From Burkholderia sp. Leaf177 (GTDB lineage Bacteria; Pseudomonadota; Gammaproteobacteria; Burkholderiales; Burkholderiaceae), in the NCBI RefSeq assembly GCF_001424345.1, contig NZ_LMPF01000022.1, positions 54,122 to 118,121 of the forward strand: a DNA stretch of 64,000 nt, read 5' to 3'. Shown piece after piece: positions 54,309 through 62,832 of this stretch. Positions within the stretch are counted from its first letter, which is position 1; each line of letters begins with the position of its first letter. The position numbers and the translations under genes were made by a program. The notes below the pieces were generated by a model. That model did not search any database. It was not told the DNA's origin and saw only the letters and a program-made list of their open reading frames with translations.

Positions 54309-56211
54309 AAATCTCACGCTCACCTACGGCTACACCGCGAAGGATCTCGCGGCGGTGCGCGCGTATGTGCAACGGGTCACGCCGGCGATCATCGCGCGTA
54401 CTTACTACGACGTCGATGAGGATAGCTTCGCGGCCACGCCCTCGGCGATGGACCGGCACCTTCGCACCATGCTTGATGGCCTGGTGAAGGTGGCGATCGA
54501 GCACGGGTCGGCCGCGCTTGCGGAACATCTGCGCTCGTCGATCAAGAAACACGGGCAGCCAAAGCTCACCACGGTGACGTTTCGGATGGTCACTGAAGCA
54601 GCGGCACTGGCGACAGCTTCCCCCGCGGCGAACCACGCGATCGGACGATGGTTTCGCCCGCGCATCGCATCGCGCTTGAAAGGGGAGGGGATCACAACGA
54701 TTGGCGAATTGATCGCGTTCTGCAATCGGCGCGGCGGCAGCTGGTGGCGCTCGGTGCCGCGCATCGGAGCCGGGCGCGCGGCCGTCGTCGTGGCTTGGCT
54801 GCGCCGGCACGAATCGCACATCCAACTGCGCGTCGACGCCGACGTGGACACGCGCGATCCGCTGGTCGCCGATGAAGTCGTCCAGGTGTGGCCGGCCGAA
54901 CCGGTTCTGACTGATGGGGATGGGGTAGGGCAGTCGGAAAAACCTCAGAAGAGGTTGTCGGATCGGCTCACCCTAGCGCCGCTCGAACGGATGGCCGTGC
55001 CGCACACGCTGTCGGGCGCCGAAGGTGAAAACCGCTCGGTTGCCTTCTGTTATATCCAGGCGCGCCACGACCTTGAAGCCGTGCGCGCATACCTGAATAA
55101 ATACCGCGATCAGCCGAAAACGCTGCGGGCCTACACCAAGGAAGTCGAGCGCTTTCTCTTGTGGTCAGTGGTCGTGCGGGGCAAGGCGCTGAGCTCGCTG
55201 GTGGTTAATGACTGCGAGGCGTACAAGGATTTCTTGAAAAGTCCGGATCCGCGTTTTGTTGGCGAACGGTTCAGCCGCAACTCGCCACGTTGGCGCCCAT
55301 TCGCTTCTGACAATCTGTCGCCCGAGTCGCAGCGGTATGCCGTGCGCGCGCTGCGTGCGGCCTTCACTTGGCTGGTGGACGTCCGCTACCTCGCGGGCAA
55401 TCCCTGGAAAGCGGTCAACGATCCGAAGATCGTTCAGCGTGAGACGGCGATGCAAATCCATCGTGCGTTGCCGGCGGACCTGTGGCGGCGCCTTCGCAAT
55501 GAGCTCGATACACGCTCCGACATGGACGGCGATACCAAGCTTGCGGTGCAGTGGCGCGTGGTTCGCGCAGCTCTTTTGCTCATGGGTGACTCGGGCCTGC
55601 GCCGCGAAGAAGCCGCGGATGCGCAGCGCGGCAAATTGCGGGTGTCGATCTACGGTACGCTCGAACGGCCGGTGTGGGAGCTGACTGTCGTCGGCAAGCG
55701 CAACAAGGAGCGGACGGTGCCGGTGAGCGTCTCGACGCTCGAGGCGCTCAAAGCGCACTGGTCGGATAGGGGGCGCGACTTCATGGCGCGGACGGATCTG
55801 CTCAATCCGTCCGCGCCGTTGTTGTCGCCGGTCGCCATCCCCCAGACGCCCGCCTCACGCGTCAAACATCATCAGCGCAGCACCGAAGGCGAGCAGGGCT
55901 ATTCGGCCGACGGAATTAACCGCCTGATCTCACGCATGTTGACGATCATCGTCGAGACCATGGATGATCTGAGTTTGGATGAGCGCGTGATCCTGGGCTC
56001 CGTGAATGCCCACGCGATGCGTCACACCTTTGGTACCCAGTCGGTCGCCGACGAGGTGCCGGTCGATGTCGTCCAAAAAGTGTTGGGTCACGCGTCGCTG
56101 CAAACGACGTCGATCTACGTGCAGGCCGAAAAGAAGCGCGTGCTCGAGGAGGTCGCCGGCTACTACGCTCGGCGCTCGGAAGTGCGCGCTCCATCCGGAC
56201 GAAACGAGTAA
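54301..56211 (+). CDS. Tyrosine recombinase with DUF3701-like N-terminal domain (module 2)
   Basis: A 636-residue paralogue of the recombinase at 32343, visibly alike over its whole length. GTG 54301 (VAENLTLTYGYTAKDLAAV) is chosen over the longer ORF start at 54148 because the alignment with the paralogue begins here and GAGG precedes it. Shared blocks include RRGGSWWRSVPRIGAGRA and LRAYTKEVERFLLWSVVVRGKA. Catalytic residues: Arg in GDSGLRREEAADAQ, HAMRHTFG, LGHASLQTTS and Tyr in SIYV. An HU gene follows 215 bases downstream. It stands between two defence gene groups. Confidence 0.92.
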   Translation: MAENLTLTYGYTAKDLAAVRAYVQRVTPAIIARTYYDVDEDSFAATPSAMDRHLRTMLDGLVKVAIEHGSAALAEHLRSSIKKHGQPKLTTVTFRMVTEAAALATASPAANHAIGRWFRPRIASRLKGEGITTIGELIAFCNRRGGSWWRSVPRIGAGRAAVVVAWLRRHESHIQLRVDADVDTRDPLVADEVVQVWPAEPVLTDGDGVGQSEKPQKRLSDRLTLAPLERMAVPHTLSGAEGENRSVAFCYIQARHDLEAVRAYLNKYRDQPKTLRAYTKEVERFLLWSVVVRGKALSSLVVNDCEAYKDFLKSPDPRFVGERFSRNSPRWRPFASDNLSPESQRYAVRALRAAFTWLVDVRYLAGNPWKAVNDPKIVQRETAMQIHRALPADLWRRLRNELDTRSDMDGDTKLAVQWRVVRAALLLMGDSGLRREEAADAQRGKLRVSIYGTLERPVWELTVVGKRNKERTVPVSVSTLEALKAHWSDRGRDFMARTDLLNPSAPLLSPVAIPQTPASRVKHHQRSTEGEQGYSADGINRLISRMLTIIVETMDDLSLDERVILGSVNAHAMRHTFGTQSVADEVPVDVVQKVLGHASLQTTSIYVQAEKKRVLEEVAGYYARRSEVRAPSGRNE

Positions 56212-56426
56212 CCCGCTGTTTGCTTGTTCCCCACAAAGGAGACAGCAGTCGAATGAATGGTGGTTCAGATCCGGATGGCTAAGCTACGAGCAAGAAAATC
56301 CCCTCAAGAGGACAAACTCACGTTCGTCCCAACAGGTTGGTTTGCGTCGCAGCGAGTGTTCGGTAAGGTGGGGATCATGCATTTGCCGGATGTTTATGCC
56401 AGTTTGATTAATGTGAAGGGAATTAA

Positions 56427-56702
56427 ATGAACAAACAAGAACTTGTCGACGCCGTTGCAGCCAAAACCGGCGCGAGCAAGGCGTCCACTAATGAAGCAAT
56501 CGATAAAGTATTTGCGGCCATCATCCGCGCGGTCGTTGCCGGTGATACCGTTCAGTTGATCGGTTTCGGTTCGTTCGGCACTGGTGCACGTGCGGCTCGC
56601 ACCGGTCGGAATCCAAAAACCGGCGAGGCTCTGCAGATCGCGGCGGCCAAAACGGTGAAGTTCACTGCGGGGAAAGCCTTTAAGGACGTCGTCAACAGCT
56701 AA
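56427..56702 (+). CDS. HU-family nucleoid protein (copy 3, recombinase-linked)
   Basis: A 91-residue [22 protein letters not shown] with arm [31 protein letters not shown] follows GAAGGGAATTAA. By eye it is closer to copy 1 (22 kb) than to copy 2. It follows recombinase 2 as copy 2 follows recombinase 1. Confidence 0.95.
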   Translation: MNKQELVDAVAAKTGASKASTNEAIDKVFAAIIRAVVAGDTVQLIGFGSFGTGARAARTGRNPKTGEALQIAAAKTVKFTAGKAFKDVVNS

Positions 56703-56946
56703 TGCACAATGCGTTTGCCGTTCAGGATAAAGCGTCGCTGAATGAATTGGACGTGGCCTGTCGCTTCATCCGGAATGGGTGGCGTCAGAGTTAAAAAGCT
56801 CGCGGTCGAGCCCTGCGGTAGCGGTCCATTTCCGCGGGCCGATCGGCTCCAAATTATTTTACGAACAGAGCGAATCATGAGTCTAGGATCTAAATCCTCA
56901 CCGAGGAGCTCGACGACGCGTCATCCGTCTTATACTTGGCTCAATC

Positions 56947-57360
56947 TTAGAGGGGGCGTCCCTCTAAAAAATTTTCCACCTTAATGGATACCACGTCATA
57001 TCCGGTCTTGGTCAGCTCGCATTCCCACAAAATTAAGCATTCCCATCCCATCGCTTCGAGCGCAGTGACGGCTCTTTGGTCGCGAATTTGGTTTTTACTG
57101 ACCTTACGAGACCAATAGAGCGTGTTACTTTTTGGGATCCTTGCGCCTCGGCGGCAAGTGTGACTGTGCCAAAAGCAGCCATGCACGAAGATCACTTTTC
57201 GGCGGCCCGGGAAGACAATGTCCGGCGATCCAGGCAGGTCTTTACGATGCAGCCGAAACCGGTAGCCTCGCGCGTGCAAAAGACGCCGCACGAACAATTC
57301 CGGGGCGGTGTCCGTGGAACGAACCGCCTGCATGATCTTTCGGCGTGACTCGTCGGTCAT
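56947..57360 (-). CDS. vsr: Very short patch repair endonuclease Vsr
   Basis: A 137-residue mismatch endonuclease, full length. MTDESRRKIMQAVRSTDTAPE is the family start (ATG 57360, another ATG just before). Asp and Glu/His catalytic features are present: LPGSPDIVFPGRRKVIFVHGCFWH with the metal-binding Asp, and FWHSHTC ... C zinc-site residues. Vsr nicks beside T:G mismatches left by deamination of 5-methylcytosine, so a cytosine methylase is expected, but none is in the window. A hairpin (TTAGAGGG / CCCTCTAA, 56947-56967) overlaps its stop. It is divergent from the Druantia-like operon. Confidence 0.95.
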   Translation of the reverse strand: MTDESRRKIMQAVRSTDTAPELFVRRLLHARGYRFRLHRKDLPGSPDIVFPGRRKVIFVHGCFWHSHTCRRGARIPKSNTLYWSRKVSKNQIRDQRAVTALEAMGWECLILWECELTKTGYDVVSIKVENFLEGRPL

Positions 57361-58150
57361 CATCTTTGTAAAGGGGCTGCTGATCGAAGAGGTTTTTCGA
57401 TTCGGTGACGCGGCTAGTTGTCCGGCCAAACGCAAAAGTCAACAAGGCCATAAATTGCGCCAATGTTGCAAGGTATCGAATAACTGTAAACCCGAGGGGG
57501 CAACTACTCGACAGTCGCCGGGCGATTGGACCAAGAAGTCAAAATGCAAGGGTGCCGTTTGTTGTACGCCCGGGTGATTTTTTTGGCGCAACCGTAGATT
57601 GCCGCCTCACGGGCATCGCCTAGATCGACCATCTTGACCAAGGGCGCTCATAAGCCATTGCGGCTGCGAGCTTCTATCGGTTCGGCGGCGTCCAAGCCTC
57701 GATTTTGCAAAGTGCTTACCGCCTGAATAAATGAGCCTCTTGGCCGTCGAGGCGATCCTCACGCGCTGAGCTTATTTTAAGTTTCCGGCATGTCTGCCGA
57801 TAACTGGAATGGAGGTAGTCTTACGCTTCGTTTGAACATACGTGTCTCGTTGGTCGATCGGGATCCCAATATCCCGTTTCGTCCCTATTCGACATGGACG
57901 CATCGACAGCCCGCCGGCTTAGTCTTACACTAAATTCTGCGGAAGAAAATCGAGGAAAGTGACCGAGCTGGCTTTCGAGACGCGCGCGCGTGAGACGTGC
58001 GCGGGATTTGGACTAAACGTTTTATCTGGAAATGGATTGCCAGGTTGCATCGCAATTCACGAGAGTATTTGGGGCGATCGATGCCGGACTGAGAGCGGCG
58101 TCAGATGACGGAGTTAAAAGACAGCAGGACAACCGTGTGCTCTAAAAATA
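57361..58150. other. Intergenic region between vsr and the helicase operon
   Basis: About 790 bases, no gene recognised. It should carry promoters for both divergent units. Confidence 0.45.
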
Positions 58151-60685
58151 ATGACTTGGCAGCCACCAATCACGTTCGACGCGTGGGAAAAGCATTTAGT
58201 TGAGCGGTTTTTAAAGGTCGATGACAGCGGCGATTCGACTGACATTCGTTCCTTCGAAGTAACGGCGACGACTCTGGCGGATGCGCTAGGAGCGCCCCCG
58301 AATTCTGAAGCCGCTGTCGTTGACGCATTTCAAAAACTGCTTCACCGCGATCCACTTCTCGTAACATCGCTCTCGACGCAATCGCAGCGGGTTTCGAATG
58401 CAAACGTACCCTGTTGCTTCGTTTATCTTGCCGCGACGCTTTTCGTCGACAGCATGCTCGACGGCGAAGATCTCGGAGTAGGCGCATTTCGCGAAAAACT
58501 CGCTAAATGGCTCGACATCGACAATAGTTTTCCTCAACTCAAAGGTATTGCGAGCATGTGGGAGATGTTGCGCGACTGGATAAATCTCAGGTTGAGTCTC
58601 GGTGAGCCCTATAGACGGGTGGTCCTCCCCGATCCGGGCGCATGGACTCACATAGGGTATACGCGGCGGTTATCATTTCCAAATCGATCGGATGCTCGGG
58701 CGCTTAGACAGTTCATTGCAGACCACCCGACAGTTCGAGACAGGCCGCTCGCGACAATAAACTTATTCGACAATTATCGACTCAACAAGCATATATCGTG
58801 GGGATTGAACCGAGCGTTCGAGGACTTTAGGGACGCCTATTTCAAACAGCGGCGTGCGCTCGCCGACCATCGTTTTTGGCGGTTGATGTGCCGAGTATCT
58901 AACAACGGCGATGCTAAACAAGGGGTGGCGGTTGAAATTGACATGTTATTCGAGGAGGACGGAAGTCGTCTCTTCGTCAGCCCGGATCAAGGCGTTAAAG
59001 ATGGGCGAGCTTATCAAAATCTAACTGACGCTTTAGTCGGCGAAAAGGCAGCTCAGAGCATAAATCTCTCGACGGGCGTTAAAAAGGGAATCCTGTTTTT
59101 TAGAGCTTCGGGCCTTGGTCGTTGGTCTATCGAAACGGACCCTCGCGAATCGTATACCGGTATCTATGTCGCCTTAGCCTTGAGCCATGAAGCGAAGATC
59201 GGTACTCGATTGGGGCCGCTACGCTCAGAGAAGAAATGGCTTGTCACCTCCGACCCAATTTCGGTAAGGAAGGCCGTAGACGCGCTCATTTCAGCTCGCC
59301 TGCTTACCTCCTCAAACGACCACGTCTTTCGAACATCGGCATCTGACGGAATCCGGGTTGGAGGCGCTTGGCTCGGTAGACCTCGCTTCCTTCCCCGGCT
59401 CGACTCCGACACGGAACGCTTCGCTGTTACGTCGAATGATCGCGAATCGGAACTACGTGTATCTGCAGACGGGCAATTTTCGTCCGAAGGAAGCTTGAAC
59501 GGATCGTTCACCATTCGGCCGGCACTTGTACACGGTGAGTCTCAGCCCCAGTGGAGTCTTCGACTCGCCTTCACATCAAAAGCAACTCCACATGCAAAAG
59601 CGGATGGAGCTCGATATCGGCTTGATCTTTTGAAGGATTGGCCCTCTGAGTCCAAGGCGTTGCGCTCGATCGGAATCAATCATCCGCTCACTTGGGAAGA
59701 AGGTGAGATCGAGTGTGGGGATTTGATCGAAGCTTTGTATGCCGACGGCGCTAGTGGATGGGAAGAGGCGGCTCTGATCCAGCTACTAGTGCGAGCCTGC
59801 GACAGCCTCGACGGCTGGTCTTTGTTACGAATTTTGCACGATGCGGGGCTTGTCGAGCCTCGCTTGCGAGGCGGATGGCGAGGCCGGAATTGGACTCTGA
59901 TTGCACCGCATCTTCTTGTCGTTCCCTCGGATGCCGGAACCTTAATTGTTATCGAAGGCGCCGTGTGTGAAAGCCTCGTGGATAGCTTTCGCTCAATTGT
60001 TGATGCGGAGGGCGGGACATGCTTCCGACGCTTAGGCGTGGGACCATGGTCCCCACCCACGTTCGGCGCGGTTGATGTTTCGGCCGAGAGGATAGCGGAA
60101 CGCCTGGACTGGCCGATCGTCACGCGGCCCGCGTTTGCCTCGGCTTATCCCCTGGGATTTGAAAAGACGGAACGTCTGGCTTTAGCGTACGAGCCTGCCG
60201 ATTTCTGGGATTGGAGAGCGAAGCGATTTCTAAGTCGACCCATTGAACCTGGAACAACAACACTGTCTCGTCTCGTGCACGTTTCCCGACGAGACCACGA
60301 CTTGTTCAAGGTGGCGAGTGACAACCGGACTGTTCTATATCTATCTCGTACCGCGGCGATAGTGGCGGCGCATGCGGCGGCAGGCATTCCTCTATTTCGT
60401 CAACGAGGCGAAGTGCTTGTTCGTATTGCAAATGACGGAGGCCTTCCTGACGCACTTGCGAACGATTTAAGACGTCGACAGATGCGGACTGCCGGTATCG
60501 TAGAGGGCGTCTACGCTTACCCGTCAGCAAACGAAGATGTGCAACTATTAAGGCGGCTGCTTCCGAGGTGTATTGAAAGCATCGAAACGGTTAGTGAGAT
60601 ATCGGCAACGCGATTACTTGGGGCGTCTCGACGTTCTGAGGGGCGGACTCGGCCTGTTTGGCGCAATGGAAAAATAATTTTATGA
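58151..60685 (+). CDS. Large unknown protein, first gene of Druantia-like operon (DruF-like position)
   Basis: An 844-residue cytoplasmic protein with no motif I recognise: no P-loop, no clear nuclease core, no transmembrane helix. The N-terminus (FDAWEKHLVERFLKVDDSGDS) is acidic and helical; a middle portion is beta-rich (SLNGSFTIRPALVHGESQ). Its stop overlaps the next start as ATGA, and the third gene is a giant helicase. In type II Druantia, as I recall it, two large proteins of unknown function, DruF and DruG, precede the helicase DruE; this gene fits the DruF position. Assignment is by gene order and size only. No Shine-Dalgarno is apparent before ATG 58151. Confidence 0.6.
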   Translation: MTWQPPITFDAWEKHLVERFLKVDDSGDSTDIRSFEVTATTLADALGAPPNSEAAVVDAFQKLLHRDPLLVTSLSTQSQRVSNANVPCCFVYLAATLFVDSMLDGEDLGVGAFREKLAKWLDIDNSFPQLKGIASMWEMLRDWINLRLSLGEPYRRVVLPDPGAWTHIGYTRRLSFPNRSDARALRQFIADHPTVRDRPLATINLFDNYRLNKHISWGLNRAFEDFRDAYFKQRRALADHRFWRLMCRVSNNGDAKQGVAVEIDMLFEEDGSRLFVSPDQGVKDGRAYQNLTDALVGEKAAQSINLSTGVKKGILFFRASGLGRWSIETDPRESYTGIYVALALSHEAKIGTRLGPLRSEKKWLVTSDPISVRKAVDALISARLLTSSNDHVFRTSASDGIRVGGAWLGRPRFLPRLDSDTERFAVTSNDRESELRVSADGQFSSEGSLNGSFTIRPALVHGESQPQWSLRLAFTSKATPHAKADGARYRLDLLKDWPSESKALRSIGINHPLTWEEGEIECGDLIEALYADGASGWEEAALIQLLVRACDSLDGWSLLRILHDAGLVEPRLRGGWRGRNWTLIAPHLLVVPSDAGTLIVIEGAVCESLVDSFRSIVDAEGGTCFRRLGVGPWSPPTFGAVDVSAERIAERLDWPIVTRPAFASAYPLGFEKTERLALAYEPADFWDWRAKRFLSRPIEPGTTTLSRLVHVSRRDHDLFKVASDNRTVLYLSRTAAIVAAHAAAGIPLFRQRGEVLVRIANDGGLPDALANDLRRRQMRTAGIVEGVYAYPSANEDVQLLRRLLPRCIESIETVSEISATRLLGASRRSEGRTRPVWRNGKIIL

Positions 60686-62832
60686 TCGACAATAGGCTGA
60701 ACCGGCCCACGGACTCATCGTTACAGGTCTACGCCGGTCGGTGCACAAATCGACACGATATCATCGCGAATATCGCGATTACCGTCCGCCGCACAGATTC
60801 CGTATGGACCGCAATCGACAATCCGCAAAAGCTTTTTCCGAAATCGGGAGAGGTCGAGATACGTGGTGCCGAAACGAAATCAATTCGCTTGCATGATTGG
60901 GTCGCACTACAAGTTTCAAAGATAGGACTAGGTGGCCGCGCGCAATGGAGGGGCATTCATCATTGGCGCCTTTTCCCCATTGTTGACCTGTCACATCTAT
61001 CGTCCTTAGACGACGTTCGCCGGGTTTTAGTAGTTGACGGACTGCCTATTTCTGGAAACACAGGGTCCTGGATCGTTCGCACCCGAGAAGACGCGGTCAC
61101 GAAGGTAGAGCTGGTTCGCGCCGGAAACGTCATGCGGCTTGCGGCAAACACAGTCGCCTTAACCGTATTCGCATTTGATGCGGAGTGCCAGATTCAAATG
61201 CCCGACGTTGGGACAGAGGTGTCGCTGTACGGCATCGCCCCGGATGCGCCTTCGATCGCAGTCTACGACTGGACTCCGGACAATGGACATGTGTCACGCA
61301 TAGTCCAAGCGCTATCGGGAGCGAACGACGTACGTATTGACGAAATAATCAAGTGGCTCGAACTGTATTCCGATAGGCGAAACGGTCGCTTATCGGTGAA
61401 CGGGTCAGATTTGGCGGAAGCTCATGAAGCGCTACGGTCCGGAGAGCTCGCAAAGCAATTGTTAGCAAACAAACAGTTGCTCAGAGCTTACGCTAACGCG
61501 CTGCGAGCGACGCCTTCCGTTGCGTTTCTGATCGACGAAGAGATAGCTGCGATTGCCGACGAAGAACGTTCGTTAATTCGCGCACGCGCGGAGAAAGAGC
61601 TTGCCGCCGAGCTCACCAACGCGCGCAAAGCGCGACTCGTAGATCTAGGAAAAGAGTTGGCAACATATGAAGAAGAAGCGAAGGCGGCTCTTGAAGCCAA
61701 GCACGAAGCGGCGATCGGAGAAGTCGAAAAAGAAATTGCCGAAATGCGAGCCGCGAAAGAGAAGCTTATCGACAAAGATTTGCGAGCGGTTAAGAAATCC
61801 TTAGGCCAAGACATTGAAGCGATGTCACAGCAAAGTTCTCTTCTTAAAGAGGGTATTGATCGGCTTACGCTCGAAGAAAGGAACATTGAGGAACAGCTCA
61901 GGGCACTAACGGATCTGCACGCTATAGCATCGACCAGATTGCAGGAAGCGTTGATGGCGGAAGGCGCGATAAAGGCATTAACGAAAGTGGCGAAGCCAAC
62001 GGGATACGTTACGGCGAACCTTCCCCACCGTGCAAATCCAGTAGCAGGCTCGCAAATACGCGATGTCATTGACGCTTGCGTGCTCTTGACGGACGCGGGA
62101 AAAACTCTCATGGCTCACTTTGTGGCGCTGATCATGGCTGGAGATGTCCCAATTTTGACTGGTCCAGAGGCCAAAGATTTCATCCGTATAGCGGAAGCGC
62201 TGATTTCTTCGGGTAGGTCGGCAAGGTTGGTCGCTGACCCAACAATGATCTGTTTTGAAGATCTATGGACGCGCGCTGGATTACATGTGTCAACGACACT
62301 TGGTCAGGCGCTGGAGATGTCATCCGGAGAGAATCCGGTCACCGTATTGGCGGTCATTGAAAACGCGGAAGCATCCGGCGCGCGATTTTGGTACCCGGCT
62401 CTTGCGGATAACGCGCGCGGAGGCAAGTTGCCTCGACATTTTTTCGTCTGCATTACTGTCGGAGACAGCGCGTGCGAGGAAGCCAAAGTGATTGGTGACG
62501 AAGGCGTGCAGCTGGATATTCGGAAAGCTATAGTTCCGAATGCCGCCGCGATTTCGCCAGCGTTATTGGGACCGGCACTGTTTCGCGAGGTTCGGCCAGC
62601 GGAGTGGATAGTAGATATCGCCCCGGGGGTGGGTGCGATTGGCTCGATCACGGCACATCTCGATATCGACACTGCCATCCGAGCAGCTCGGGCCGCCCTA
62701 GAGGCAATGCGCCTAACTAGTTCAAGTGCCGCAGAGTCGGCCGCAAAATCCGTCGTAGCGTTGTTCGCACAAGAAGAGTCGCGCGGTAATTCATCGCTCT
62801 CGTTACTTTCCCGAGGAAATACAGGTGCTTGA
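60682..62832 (+). CDS. Coiled-coil protein with ATPase-like C-terminal region, second gene of Druantia-like operon (DruG-like position)
   Basis: A 716-residue protein; ATG 60682 overlaps the previous stop (ATGA). Residues 1 to about 190 are beta-rich (LHDWVALQVSKIGLGGRAQW, LPISGNTGSWIVRT). Residues about 285-415 form a strong coiled coil (EKELAAELTNARKARLVDLG and on). The C-terminal 280 residues have an AAA-like feel, VPILTGPEAKDFIRIAEAL standing where a P-loop would be, but the Gly-Lys-Ser/Thr is missing, so ATP hydrolysis is doubtful. It overlaps the helicase gene by eight bases. Its place matches DruG of type II Druantia; homology is not established here. Confidence 0.6.
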   Translation: MIDNRLNRPTDSSLQVYAGRCTNRHDIIANIAITVRRTDSVWTAIDNPQKLFPKSGEVEIRGAETKSIRLHDWVALQVSKIGLGGRAQWRGIHHWRLFPIVDLSHLSSLDDVRRVLVVDGLPISGNTGSWIVRTREDAVTKVELVRAGNVMRLAANTVALTVFAFDAECQIQMPDVGTEVSLYGIAPDAPSIAVYDWTPDNGHVSRIVQALSGANDVRIDEIIKWLELYSDRRNGRLSVNGSDLAEAHEALRSGELAKQLLANKQLLRAYANALRATPSVAFLIDEEIAAIADEERSLIRARAEKELAAELTNARKARLVDLGKELATYEEEAKAALEAKHEAAIGEVEKEIAEMRAAKEKLIDKDLRAVKKSLGQDIEAMSQQSSLLKEGIDRLTLEERNIEEQLRALTDLHAIASTRLQEALMAEGAIKALTKVAKPTGYVTANLPHRANPVAGSQIRDVIDACVLLTDAGKTLMAHFVALIMAGDVPILTGPEAKDFIRIAEALISSGRSARLVADPTMICFEDLWTRAGLHVSTTLGQALEMSSGENPVTVLAVIENAEASGARFWYPALADNARGGKLPRHFFVCITVGDSACEEAKVIGDEGVQLDIRKAIVPNAAAISPALLGPALFREVRPAEWIVDIAPGVGAIGSITAHLDIDTAIRAARAALEAMRLTSSSAAESAAKSVVALFAQEESRGNSSLSLLSRGNTGA

